A stretch of DNA of 5,596 bases, from assembly GCA_002067555.1 (NCBI GenBank), contig MVQQ01000069.1, positions 1 through 5,596 of the forward strand, given 5' to 3'. The stretch is from Syntrophorhabdus sp. PtaB.Bin184. GTDB taxonomy: Bacteria; Desulfobacterota; Syntrophorhabdia; Syntrophorhabdales; Syntrophorhabdaceae. Positions within the stretch are counted from its first letter, which is position 1. Every line of letters starts with the position of its first letter. The position numbers and the translations under genes are program-made. Shown here in pieces: positions 1 through 5,374 of the stretch. Below the pieces are notes generated by a model, which saw only the letters and a program-made list of their open reading frames with translations, was not told where the DNA came from and did not search any database.

Positions 1-908
1 ATCCCGCGCTTCTCGTGGTCGATGTGCCTCGGCAGCTCCTCCTCCGGAGTCTCGACCTTCCCGATGTCGTGGAGGAACGCGGCGAGGCGCGTGTACCTGC
101 AGCGGGTCCTGCCGGCCACGAACTTGAGGACGTTGACGGCGTGGTTGAACGTCGAGCCTTCCGGATGATATTCGGGAGGGCCCGCCACGACGTCGAGCAT
201 CCGGTAGATCTCGCGGAACACGTCCCTGCTAACCCCGCTCTTTACCAGGTATATGAAGAACCTTTCCGGACGTTCCTCCCCCATCGCCTTCATCATCTCG
301 TTGTAGATGCGCTCGGGAGGGATGTGCCGCAGCTCCGGGTCCATGGTACGGACGAGGTCCATGGTCTCCGGGGCGATCGTGAACCCCTTGCAGGCGAACC
401 TGAAGGCACGGAACACCCGCAGGGGATCCTCCGCGAAAGCTTCCGATACGTGCCTGATGACCCTGTCTTTCAGGTCCTGGCGGCCGTTGAACGGATCGAT
501 GAGCTCCCCGGTGGAGAGCCTGCACGCCATTGCGTTGATGGTGAAGTCCCTCCTGCGAAGGTCCTCCCGGACCTCGGACATGGTACCGGGCCCGGCTCCT
601 TCTCCCCTTGGCAGGGCGATCTCTATCTTCCCGAACTCCTCGCGGTGCATCGTGAACACAGGTATCGTCGTTTTCGGGTCCACGTAGGTGAACCCGAGAT
701 CGAGAAGCCTCTTCGGCGGCAGGACCGCCAGCAGATCGATATCCTCCGGATCTCTCCCGGAAAGGAGGTCCCTGACGCACCCTCCCACCAGGAAGACCTT
801 GTCCAAATCCTTCTTCAGGATCCCCGTGAACGCCTGTATCCGGGCGGGCATTAATGCCGGTGGTATCGTTGTTTCTGTCACATATGACGGAGTCTTCATG
901 CTCATCAT
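1..908 (-). CDS. cca: CCA-adding tRNA nucleotidyltransferase with HD domain (partial, C-terminus beyond left edge)
   Basis: This gene reads leftward from an ATG at 908, and 302 codons lie in the window. The class II nucleotidyltransferase signature is complete. There is VGGCVRDLL at residues 41-49, the metal-binding pair D56/D58 (EDIDLL), RRRDFTINAM at 118-127, DPF at 138-140, the EDPLRVFRAFRFA helix at 160-172 and PPERI at 197-201. An HD-domain core follows (H256, then LAAFLHDIGK at 275-284 with H280/D281). Known role of the family: adding or repairing the 3' CCA of tRNAs from CTP and ATP in the cytosol. An HD domain after the catalytic head is seen in E. coli-type Cca and in related poly(A) polymerase-like enzymes, so strict CCA specificity is inferred. 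An in-frame TAA at 917-915 bounds the N-terminus. In-frame ATGs at 908, 905 and 899 compete, and no strong ribosome site separates them. It is divergent from the MNT gene. Confidence 0.93.
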   Translation of the reverse strand, partial: MMSMKTPSYVTETTIPPALMPARIQAFTGILKKDLDKVFLVGGCVRDLLSGRDPEDIDLLAVLPPKRLLDLGFTYVDPKTTIPVFTMHREEFGKIEIALPRGEGAGPGTMSEVREDLRRRDFTINAMACRLSTGELIDPFNGRQDLKDRVIRHVSEAFAEDPLRVFRAFRFACKGFTIAPETMDLVRTMDPELRHIPPERIYNEMMKAMGEERPERFFIYLVKSGVSRDVFREIYRMLDVVAGPPEYHPEGSTFNHAVNVLKFVAGRTRCRYTRLAAFLHDIGKVETPEEELPRHIDHEKRG

Positions 909-929
909 CCCTGGTTACTGTCTTGTGGT

Positions 930-963
930 TACTATTCTATAGTAGCGGCGTAGATATAAGCAA
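930..963 (-). promoter_or_regulatory. Candidate cca promoter with a small perfect inverted repeat
   Basis: Reading leftward, TTGCTT (963-958) and TAGAAT (939-934) are 18 bp apart and would serve cca, whose start is at 908. The -10 candidate lies in a perfect inverted repeat at 930-944: arms TACTAT and ATAGTA around a TCT centre. The -35 match is weak (3 of 6), so the promoter call is tentative. The inverted repeat itself is directly visible. Its ATAGTA/TACTAT arm recurs in the hicA operator about 1 kb away. Confidence 0.35.
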
Positions 964-1013
964 GATTCCAGAACGACAAAGCAGTGGGGGATTTTCGATG
1001 TTGTCCAATGATA

Positions 1014-1034
1014 TGCTATTATAATACCCAGGAA
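1014..1034 (+). promoter_or_regulatory. Candidate extended -10 promoter and ribosome binding site for the MNT gene
   Basis: TATTAT at 1017-1022 is preceded by TG at 1014-1015 and overlaps a perfect TATAAT at 1020-1025. No good -35 box sits at the correct spacing, so an extended -10 element is the better reading. AGGAA at 1030-1034 lies 7 nt before the ATG at 1042 and is a convincing ribosome site. If transcription starts at about 1029-1032, the leader is only 10-13 nt and begins almost at the ribosome site. Confidence 0.45.
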
Positions 1035-1041
1035 CTCAACC

Positions 1042-1383
1042 ATGCCCAGATTGACGCTACTGCAAAGAGATATTGACGAGATCAAGAGGAAACAGGCCGC
1101 CTTGCTCAAGAAAGCGGAGGCGGTGTGTGAATACCTCGTCGGGCTGGGCGCGAAAGAGGTCTACATCTTTGGGTCCATCCTCACGGACAGGTTCGACGCT
1201 CACTCCGACGTCGACCTCGCGGTTGCCGGGATCCCCTGGGAGCATAAATACTGCGTCGAAGGAACCATAGAGGAGATGCTGGGGACGGAGGATTTCCGCC
1301 TCGAATACATGGAAGATATCCCGGATTTCGTTGTGCAGAGCATCAAAGAAAGAGGGAGACGATATGTTGGCGCTGCTCCTTAA
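1042..1383 (+). CDS. Orphan MNT-type minimal nucleotidyltransferase (MntA-like)
   Basis: A 113-residue protein of the DNA polymerase beta-like minimal nucleotidyltransferase group. After an N-terminal helix rich in Lys and Glu (about residues 8-33), the strand YIFGS leads into the GS-x10-DxD motif: G44, S45, D56, D58. The C-terminal end (EDIPDFVVQSIKERGRRYVG) also fits this family. Many relatives are the antitoxin of HEPN/MNT pairs (HepT-MntA), where the MNT protein AMPylates the HEPN RNase; other relatives stand alone. No HEPN ORF lies on either side here: cca is divergent upstream and hicB converges downstream. The strand that usually carries a third acid (typically like FDLVDLED) reads FRLEYMED, with Arg at 86 and Glu at 88, so catalytic competence is uncertain. 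The ATG at 1042 is supported by AGGAA 7 nt upstream. The stop (1381-1383) overlaps the hicB stop. Confidence 0.85.
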   Translation: MPRLTLLQRDIDEIKRKQAALLKKAEAVCEYLVGLGAKEVYIFGSILTDRFDAHSDVDLAVAGIPWEHKYCVEGTIEEMLGTEDFRLEYMEDIPDFVVQSIKERGRRYVGAAP

Positions 1384-1703
1384 CCCGTCACCCGCTGAAG
1401 GGCCCGGTTCACCCACGCGTTGATGCTGATGCCCTCTTTCTTCGCGGATATGTGGATCTTCCGGTGGGTTTCCGGCGAGACCCTGATCACGAATCGCCCC
1501 GAGAAGGGTTTATCGGGCGCCTCGCCCCTCTCCCTGCACATATCGAGGTAGTCGTCTACGGAATCGCGGAAAGCCGTCTCCAGTTCTTCCACGCTCTTTC
1601 CCTGGAAGGTGATGACATCCCGGATACCGACAACTTCCCCGGAAAAGACCATGGCCTCATCATCGAACTCCGCCGTCGCCGTGTACCCTTTATACGTCAT
1701 CAT
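1380..1703 (-). CDS. hicB: HicB-family antitoxin
   Basis: A 107-residue antitoxin with two parts. The N-terminal region (about 3-65) is the HicB partial RNase H-like fold: YKGYTATAEFDDEAMVFSG, GIRDVITFQGKSVEEL, then FRDSVDDYLDMCRERGE. The C-terminal region (about 70-103) is a ribbon-helix-helix DNA-binding domain, with strand GRFVIRVSP and helices ETHRKIHISAKKEG and SINAWVNRALQ. By family knowledge it binds and blocks HicA and represses its own promoter; the dyad at 1955-1979 is the obvious operator. The start at 1703 has GGAG 6 nt upstream (minus strand); a second ATG follows at 1700. The gene overlaps the end of hicA by 14 nt, which favours translational coupling. Its stop codon overlaps that of the convergent MNT gene within TTAA at 1380-1383. 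Confidence 0.93.
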   Translation of the reverse strand: MMTYKGYTATAEFDDEAMVFSGEVVGIRDVITFQGKSVEELETAFRDSVDDYLDMCRERGEAPDKPFSGRFVIRVSPETHRKIHISAKKEGISINAWVNRALQRVTG

Positions 1704-1950
1704 GCTTTACTCCTGCCTCCTGGAGGAAACGGCGCATCGACCGGACCGCCCCCCTGTCTGTCTCTTTTTCTGGATGCGGCCTATGAAACACCGCGCGTAC
1801 GCCATTGAGGACGATACGAACACGCGAACCGCGGCCTTCGCTCAGCTCTGCTCCGAGGGCAAGCAATAGGGCCTCGATATCATTCCAGGAGATGCTTGAT
1901 GCGACAGGATCCCGGAATATCGCCTCGTAGGTCCTCCTATGTGCACCCAT
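1690..1950 (-). CDS. hicA: HicA-family mRNA interferase toxin
   Basis: An 86-residue HicA toxin when started at the ATG at 1950. The order HRRTYEAIFRDPV (4-16), SWNDIEALLLALGAE (21-35), SEGRGSRVRI (37-46) and AVFHRPHPEKE (53-63), then a C-terminal helix, matches the HicA subfamily with a GSR-V-R loop and an FHRPHP motif rather than the classical GSH motif. H56 and H59 are the best catalytic candidates. Family role: double-stranded RNA-binding-like fold that cleaves mRNA and tmRNA in the cytosol. An in-frame GTG at 1965 would add five residues, but it lies upstream of the predicted transcription start and inside the operator, so the ATG is preferred; it also gives the usual N-terminus. No ribosome site is correctly spaced (see the hicA promoter). 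hicB follows with a 14-nt overlap. Confidence 0.92.
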   Translation of the reverse strand: MGAHRRTYEAIFRDPVASSISWNDIEALLLALGAELSEGRGSRVRIVLNGVRAVFHRPHPEKETDRGAVRSMRRFLQEAGVKHDDV

Positions 1951-1954
1951 AGGT

Positions 1955-1984
1955 AATAGTATCACTCCATGATACTATTGTCAA
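1955..1984 (-). promoter_or_regulatory. hicAB promoter with an embedded perfect inverted-repeat operator
   Basis: On the minus strand, a perfect -35 TTGACA (1984-1979) is followed by exactly 17 bp and then -10 TACTAT (1961-1956). Across the spacer and -10 box lies a perfect dyad: arms AATAGTATCA (1955-1964) and TGATACTATT (1970-1979) around a 5-bp centre (1965-1969). A repressor bound there would cover the promoter, as expected for HicB autoregulation. The predicted transcription start, 6-7 nt after the -10 box, is at about 1950-1949, on the hicA ATG. Confidence 0.8.
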
Positions 1985-2020
1985 CACCAGGATGGAGCCC
2001 GCGGCGGCCCAGTTGACAAT
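1977..2020. repeat. Inverted -35 boxes in the hicA/hipB divergent region
   Basis: ATTGTCAAC (1977-1985) and GTTGACAAT (2012-2020) form a perfect 9-bp inverted repeat separated by 26 bp of GC-rich DNA. The left arm contains the hicA -35 box on the minus strand. The right arm contains an identical TTGACA on the plus strand, facing hipB. A further copy of the hicA operator half-site, CAATAGTA, lies at 2026-2033. Confidence 0.6.
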
Positions 2021-2087
2021 CACAACAATAGTAGACTTTAAAAAGGATATAGTGTATACTTATCTATGATTAAATTCCAATAAGGGG
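2013..2087 (+). promoter_or_regulatory. Candidate hipBA promoter region and ribosome binding site
   Basis: Two overlapping promoter readings are possible. TTGACA (2013-2018) with an 18-bp spacer leads to TTTAAA (2037-2042). TAGACT (2032-2037) with a 17-bp spacer leads to TATACT (2055-2060). The second places the start at about 2067, giving a leader of roughly 26 nt. AAGGGG at 2082-2087 is the ribosome site, 5 nt before the hipB ATG at 2093. GATA (2046-2049) and TATC (2061-2064) flank the second -10 box and could be operator halves, but the dyad is poor. Confidence 0.5.
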
Positions 2088-2092
2088 CTATT

Positions 2093-2416
2093 ATGGATAC
2101 TTTTCGTACAACCGAGGAATGGGAACAGATAATTGGAGAGCAGGTCAAGCGCCTGAGGCTTCTTAAAAACATGGACCAGCGGGATGTCGCGGAACAAGCC
2201 GGGGTGGCCTTGAACGTCATTAAGAACATCGAGGCGGGGAGAGGATCGACACTCAAATCCTTCATCAGCATACTGAAAGTGCTGGATCGGGTGGAGTGGC
2301 TCAACGCCCTGCAGCCGGAGATCTCGATCAGCCCGATGCAGATACTGAAGTCCCGGAAGAAGGCTCCCAGGCAGCGTGCTTCTCGCAGGAGAAAAGAGGT
2401 AAAAAACCATGTATAG
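2093..2416 (+). CDS. hipB: HipB-like XRE-family antitoxin
   Basis: A 107-residue Cro/C1-type helix-turn-helix protein. The HTH domain spans about residues 14-67: IGEQVKRLRLL, then MDQRDVAEQAGV as helices 2-3, ALNVIKNIEAGRG, and helices 4-5 (LKSFISILKVLDRVEWLNAL). A strongly basic tail follows (about 87-104, including KSRKKAPRQRASRRRK). That tail could add DNA contacts or act as a flexible, protease-sensitive arm; this is inference. By family knowledge HipB-like proteins bind the HipA kinase and repress the operon. AAGGGG 5 nt before the ATG supports the start. The gene overlaps hipA by 8 nt. The pairing with hipA gives the assignment, because the HTH alone is not diagnostic. Confidence 0.88.
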   Translation: MDTFRTTEEWEQIIGEQVKRLRLLKNMDQRDVAEQAGVALNVIKNIEAGRGSTLKSFISILKVLDRVEWLNALQPEISISPMQILKSRKKAPRQRASRRRKEVKNHV

Positions 2417-3746
2417 ACCCGTAAAGGCCATCGAGGTCCGTATCTGGGGAAAACTTGTCGGCGGTCTGGCGCCCGACCCGAGGCTTGGTTATTACGCCTT
2501 CGAATATGACCCCGCCTTCGCGAGGTCCGGCATGGAGCTCGCTCCCCTGACCATGCCCCTGTCCCGGGCCTCTTCTCCCTTTCTCTTTTCCGATCTACCT
2601 GAGGCATCATTCAAGCGCCTTCCCGGCATGATCGCGGACGCCCTGCCTGACGATTTCGGTAATCTTCTCATCGATGCGTGGATGTTAAGAGAGGGTATCC
2701 GGAAGGCTGATATCACGCCCCTTGACAGGCTCGCCTACATGGGAAAAAGAGGTGTCGGGGCGCTGGAGTTTCGTCCTGCCATTTCGACCGGTATCAGGTC
2801 CAGCGCCATCCATCTGTCACGCCTCGTCGAGGCGGCGCGCCGTGCCGTAAGGGGAGATCTTTCCACTGACCACCTCGCAAAGGCGGCGCTCAACCAGATC
2901 ATCCAGGTGGGAACGTCCGCCGGTGGGGCAAGGGCCAAGGCCGCCATTGCCTGGAACCCGGAGACCCACGAGATCAGGGCGGGACATTTCGATGTCGAAC
3001 CCGGCTTCGAGCACTGGATACTCAAGTTCGACGGGATTGGAGCCGATTTCGAGCTTGGAGGATCCCGGAACTACGGCCGCATCGAGTATGCATATCACCT
3101 CATGGCGCTCGAGGCGGGCATATCCATGTCGGAATCCAGGCTGATGGAAGAGAACGGTCGCGCGCATTTCATGACGCACCGCTTCGACCGGGACGGGAAT
3201 GCGAAGCACCATATGCAGACGTTGTGCGCCATGATGCACCTGGACTACAAGCAGAAGAGCACCCATGACTACGGTCAGTTCTTTGCAGCCATCGAACGGC
3301 TACAGCTGGGTACCCCCGCTATGGAGGAAGCGTTCAGACGGATGGTGTTCAACGTGATGGCCGCGAACTGCGACGACCACACGAAGAACTTCTCCTTCAT
3401 CCTCCGGCAGGGCCATGACTGGGAGCTCGCGCCGGCGTACGACGTCACCCATGCGTACAATCCCAAGGGTGAATGGACCTACCAGCATCTCATGGCCATC
3501 AACGGAAAGTTCTCCGACATCTCCCGCAGCGACCTGCTGGCAGTTGCGAACAGGTTCAGCATAGGAAGAGCGGAGGAGATAATCGGGCAGGTTGACGATG
3601 CTGTTGCCCGGTGGCCCCAATTTGCCCTGGAAGCGGGAATTGCCCCGGAGGAAACCGAGCGCATCGGGGAGGACCATCGCCTGGCAAGGTCCTCTCTAAT
3701 GGAGCCGGCTGTGTGGACCGGCTCGGATCTCACAATGAGAGATTGA
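2409..3746 (+). CDS. hipA: HipA-family Ser/Thr protein kinase toxin
   Basis: A full-length, 445-residue HipA-family kinase. The N-terminal HipA N1-type domain covers about residues 7-125 (EVRIWGKLVGGL, PLSRAS, LPDDFGNLLIDAW, RLAYMGKRGVGALEF). The kinase-like C-terminal part has the Gly-rich loop VGTSAGGARAKA (167-178) with S170 at the position of the E. coli autophosphorylated Ser150 by my alignment. It also has WILKFDG (203-209), MTHRFDRDG (255-263), DYGQFF (287-292), the catalytic loop NCDDHTKN (320-327, D322 and N327) and the metal-binding APAYDV (341-346, D345). E. coli HipA inactivates glutamyl-tRNA synthetase, but targets vary between HipA clades, so the substrate here is unknown. The start follows GAGG at 2396-2399 by 9 nt and overlaps hipB. 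All key catalytic residues appear intact. Confidence 0.93.
   Translation: MYRPVKAIEVRIWGKLVGGLAPDPRLGYYAFEYDPAFARSGMELAPLTMPLSRASSPFLFSDLPEASFKRLPGMIADALPDDFGNLLIDAWMLREGIRKADITPLDRLAYMGKRGVGALEFRPAISTGIRSSAIHLSRLVEAARRAVRGDLSTDHLAKAALNQIIQVGTSAGGARAKAAIAWNPETHEIRAGHFDVEPGFEHWILKFDGIGADFELGGSRNYGRIEYAYHLMALEAGISMSESRLMEENGRAHFMTHRFDRDGNAKHHMQTLCAMMHLDYKQKSTHDYGQFFAAIERLQLGTPAMEEAFRRMVFNVMAANCDDHTKNFSFILRQGHDWELAPAYDVTHAYNPKGEWTYQHLMAINGKFSDISRSDLLAVANRFSIGRAEEIIGQVDDAVARWPQFALEAGIAPEETERIGEDHRLARSSLMEPAVWTGSDLTMRD
3702..3724 (+). other. Hairpin at the 3' end of the hipA coding region
   Basis: GAGCCGG (3702-3708) and CCGGCTC (3718-3724) are perfect 7-bp arms around a 9-nt loop, ending 22 nt before the hipA stop. 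No T-tract follows, so this is not a standard rho-independent terminator. It could stabilise or process the mRNA ahead of the downstream small ORF, or be incidental. Confidence 0.4.
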
Positions 3747-3767
3747 ACACATGACGGGAGTATGAGT

Positions 3768-3920
3768 ATGAAGCGTCCTTTCCGCGTCACCTGGAAGACC
3801 CCGACCGGCGAGACGGCAACCGTCGACATAGAGGCCGAGAGCAAAGGCCAAGCCAGACGGATCTTCATCCAGCGCGGCGGGGAACTGGGGCAGATCGTAA
3901 CGATGGAGGAGCTTCCTTAA
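3768..3920 (+). CDS. Unrecognised small protein downstream of hipBA
   Basis: A 50-residue ORF starting at the ATG at 3768, where GGGAG (3756-3760) is 7 nt upstream. An in-frame ATG at 3762 would add two residues but is only 1 nt from that site. The protein starts MKRPFRVTWKTPTGE, runs through ATVDIEAES and the helix-like KGQARRIFIQRGG, and ends ELGQIVTMEELP. The pattern suggests a beta-beta-alpha-beta mini-domain; I do not recognise the family. It lies 21 nt after the hipA stop and has no clear promoter of its own, so it may be co-transcribed with hipBA. A diverged piece of the same coding sequence occurs after the MqsA-like gene at 5390-5428, which supports this being a real gene with a homologue rather than a chance ORF. 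Confidence 0.65.
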   Translation: MKRPFRVTWKTPTGETATVDIEAESKGQARRIFIQRGGELGQIVTMEELP

Positions 3921-3922
3921 AA

Positions 3923-3971
3923 TATCATATGATAACTTTTATCTTGCCAACTTATCATAACGTGATATAAT
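3923..3971 (+). promoter_or_regulatory. mqsRA-type operon promoter with two dyads
   Basis: TTGCCA (3944-3949), a 16-bp spacer and a perfect TATAAT (3966-3971) preceded by TG (an extended -10, TGATATAAT) make a strong sigma70 promoter. TATCA (3953-3957) and TGATA (3963-3967) form a dyad overlapping the -10 box. A second, perfect 12-bp palindrome, TATCATATGATA, lies upstream of the -35 box at 3923-3934. These are candidate operators for the HTH antitoxin encoded by the second gene. The leader would be about 24 nt. Confidence 0.75.
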
Positions 3972-4001
3972 TAATCTACAAGAGGAATCGTGGAGTGAAT
4001 A

Positions 4002-4379
4002 GTGCCTGAGGAAAAGCGGGAGGCGGTCAGGGCGTTCCTGAGAGCATTCAAGAAGGTCGCACATGAACGTGGCATCTATTTTATCCCGCGTAAGGGTTTC
4101 ACCGAAACCCTGGCATGGCTGGGATATACGAAAACCAATTGCCGCGATGAGATCCTGGGTCTCACCGTCGACGATTACTGTAAAGGACCGGAGCCTGACC
4201 GGGACATGCCCGGTGAAGGCTGGGTCTTCGGTATGAATATGAGTGGCTCAAACATATATATCAAACTGAAACTGACAAAGGCCGGGTCACAAACCATCGC
4301 GAAATGCGTGTCCTTCCATCCGGCAAAGCACAACCTTCGTTTCCCTCTCAGAGATGAAGGGGAAGGAGAAAAGAAATGA
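4002..4379 (+). CDS. mqsR: MqsR-family toxin (probable mRNA interferase)
   Basis: A 125-residue protein resembling MqsR, a RelE-like ribonuclease (E. coli MqsR is 98 residues). The matching block starts at TETLAWLGYTKTNCRDEILGLTVDDYCKG in outline (34-62), compared with the MqsR region leading to its DFYK. The strand NIYIKLKL (84-91) parallels VYLKI, and CVSFH (102-106) parallels the terminal strand. K61, Y86 and K88 are candidate equivalents of E. coli catalytic K56, Y81 and neighbouring residues; this is a by-eye alignment. Family role: cleaving mRNA, with preference for GCU in E. coli. Translation starts at GTG 4002, with GGAG 6 nt upstream. The end overlaps the antitoxin gene by 4 nt (ATGA). 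Toxin-first order matches E. coli mqsRA. Other RelE-like toxins are less likely, but the extra C-terminal tail (about 107-125, ending DEGEGEKK) is unlike E. coli MqsR. Confidence 0.75.
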   Translation: MPEEKREAVRAFLRAFKKVAHERGIYFIPRKGFTETLAWLGYTKTNCRDEILGLTVDDYCKGPEPDRDMPGEGWVFGMNMSGSNIYIKLKLTKAGSQTIAKCVSFHPAKHNLRFPLRDEGEGEKK

Positions 4380-5374
4380 GAACCATCTGCCCATACTGCG
4401 AAGACGTTAAGGACGTGGAGGTGGTCGACACCACTGAGAACATCAAGGTCAAGGGCGAGCTCATAGAGGTTCCTGTCACCTATTATAAATGCTCAGCCTG
4501 CAGTGGAACTTTCGACGACCCGAAGACCGGCGGGGATCCCCTGGAAAGGGCCTATATGGAATACCGCTCCCGGCATGGGATGATCCAGCCCGCGGAGTTC
4601 AAGGAGTTTCGAAAGAGGCACGGCCTGACGCAAGCCGAGTTCAACACCCTCCTCGGCTGGGGCAAGGTGACCGTCAATCGGTATGAGAGCGGGGCACTGC
4701 AGGACGAGGCCCACGACAAGGAAGCTCGCCTGGCGATGGACCCCCGGAACCTGATCAACCTGATAGAGGAAACACCGTCCGCGCTCAGCGACCAGAAGAG
4801 GGCGCGGCTCCTCGAGACCCTCAGAAGGGAGGAGGAAGAGACCTTCTCCTTCGAGAGGATCTTCGAAGAACGCTTCGGGAAATACGAGGCAAGCGAGCTG
4901 AGCGGTTACAGGCGTCTCAACGTGCCGAGGGTCCTGAAAGCGATACTCTTCTTCTGCAAGGGCGGTGACTTCAAGACCAAGGTAAACAAGCTCCTCTTCT
5001 ATGCCGACTTCAGCCACTTCAAGGAAAACACCACATCGATAACGGGAGCCCATTACGCGCATGCCACCCATGGTCCCGTTCCCGACAACTATGAACTCTA
5101 CTTCGCGCACCTCGTTGAAAACGGCTCACTAAAGGTCGAAGAAGTGCCATGTGGATCCGACCATATCGCCGAGAGACTCATAACTGTCAACATGCCCGAT
5201 CTCTTTTCACTGTTTTCCGAAAGCGACGTAAAGACACTGATCTCCGTCAAGGAATTCTTCCGGGACTACACCGCGACGGCAATAAGGGACTTCTCCCACA
5301 GGGAAAAAGGATATCAAGAAACCACGGACGGTCAGCCTATCTCATATGAATATGCTGACGCCCTGCAGATATAG
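4376..5374 (+). CDS. MqsA-type antitoxin fused to a SocA-like/Panacea (DUF4065) domain
   Basis: A 332-residue, three-part antitoxin. Residues 1-45 are a YgiT/MqsA-type zinc-binding domain with C5-x2-C8 and C39-x2-C42. Residues about 72-118 are an XRE-type helix-turn-helix (EFKEFRKRHGLTQAEFNTLL, GWGKVTVNRYESG). A charged, helical linker (about 119-180) follows. Residues about 182-310 match the SocA-like/Panacea antitoxin domain: LNVPRVLKAILFF, KVNKLLFYADFSHFK, SITGAHYAHATHGPVP and VENGSLKVEE. E. coli MqsA is 131 residues and lacks this last part. By family knowledge the zinc finger or Panacea part neutralises the toxin, and the HTH binds the operator. Which part holds the toxin here is unknown. 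Its start overlaps the toxin stop by 4 nt. The intact frame and normal-looking C-terminus argue against decay. Confidence 0.85.
   Translation: MRTICPYCEDVKDVEVVDTTENIKVKGELIEVPVTYYKCSACSGTFDDPKTGGDPLERAYMEYRSRHGMIQPAEFKEFRKRHGLTQAEFNTLLGWGKVTVNRYESGALQDEAHDKEARLAMDPRNLINLIEETPSALSDQKRARLLETLRREEEETFSFERIFEERFGKYEASELSGYRRLNVPRVLKAILFFCKGGDFKTKVNKLLFYADFSHFKENTTSITGAHYAHATHGPVPDNYELYFAHLVENGSLKVEEVPCGSDHIAERLITVNMPDLFSLFSESDVKTLISVKEFFRDYTATAIRDFSHREKGYQETTDGQPISYEYADALQI

Noticed and set aside
229..780. 183-codon minus-strand open frame
   Set aside because: It is a different frame within cca, giving a low-complexity Arg/Gly-rich translation with no motifs and no ribosome site.
15..854. 279-codon plus-strand open frame opposite cca
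   Set aside because: It is the antisense shadow of cca. The minus strand in this region contains the full set of nucleotidyltransferase and HD motifs, while the plus-strand translation shows no recognisable domain.
2038..2610. 190-codon minus-strand open frame across hipB and the start of hipA
   Set aside because: It lies antisense to two well-supported overlapping genes and has no domain signal.
3702..3724. Rho-independent terminator after hipA
   Set aside because: The stem is perfect but lies inside the hipA coding region and no T-run follows, so it is listed only as a hairpin.
4493..5110. 205-codon minus-strand open frame opposite the MqsA-like gene
   Set aside because: It is a shadow of the zinc finger-HTH-Panacea gene, whose frame carries all the domain motifs.
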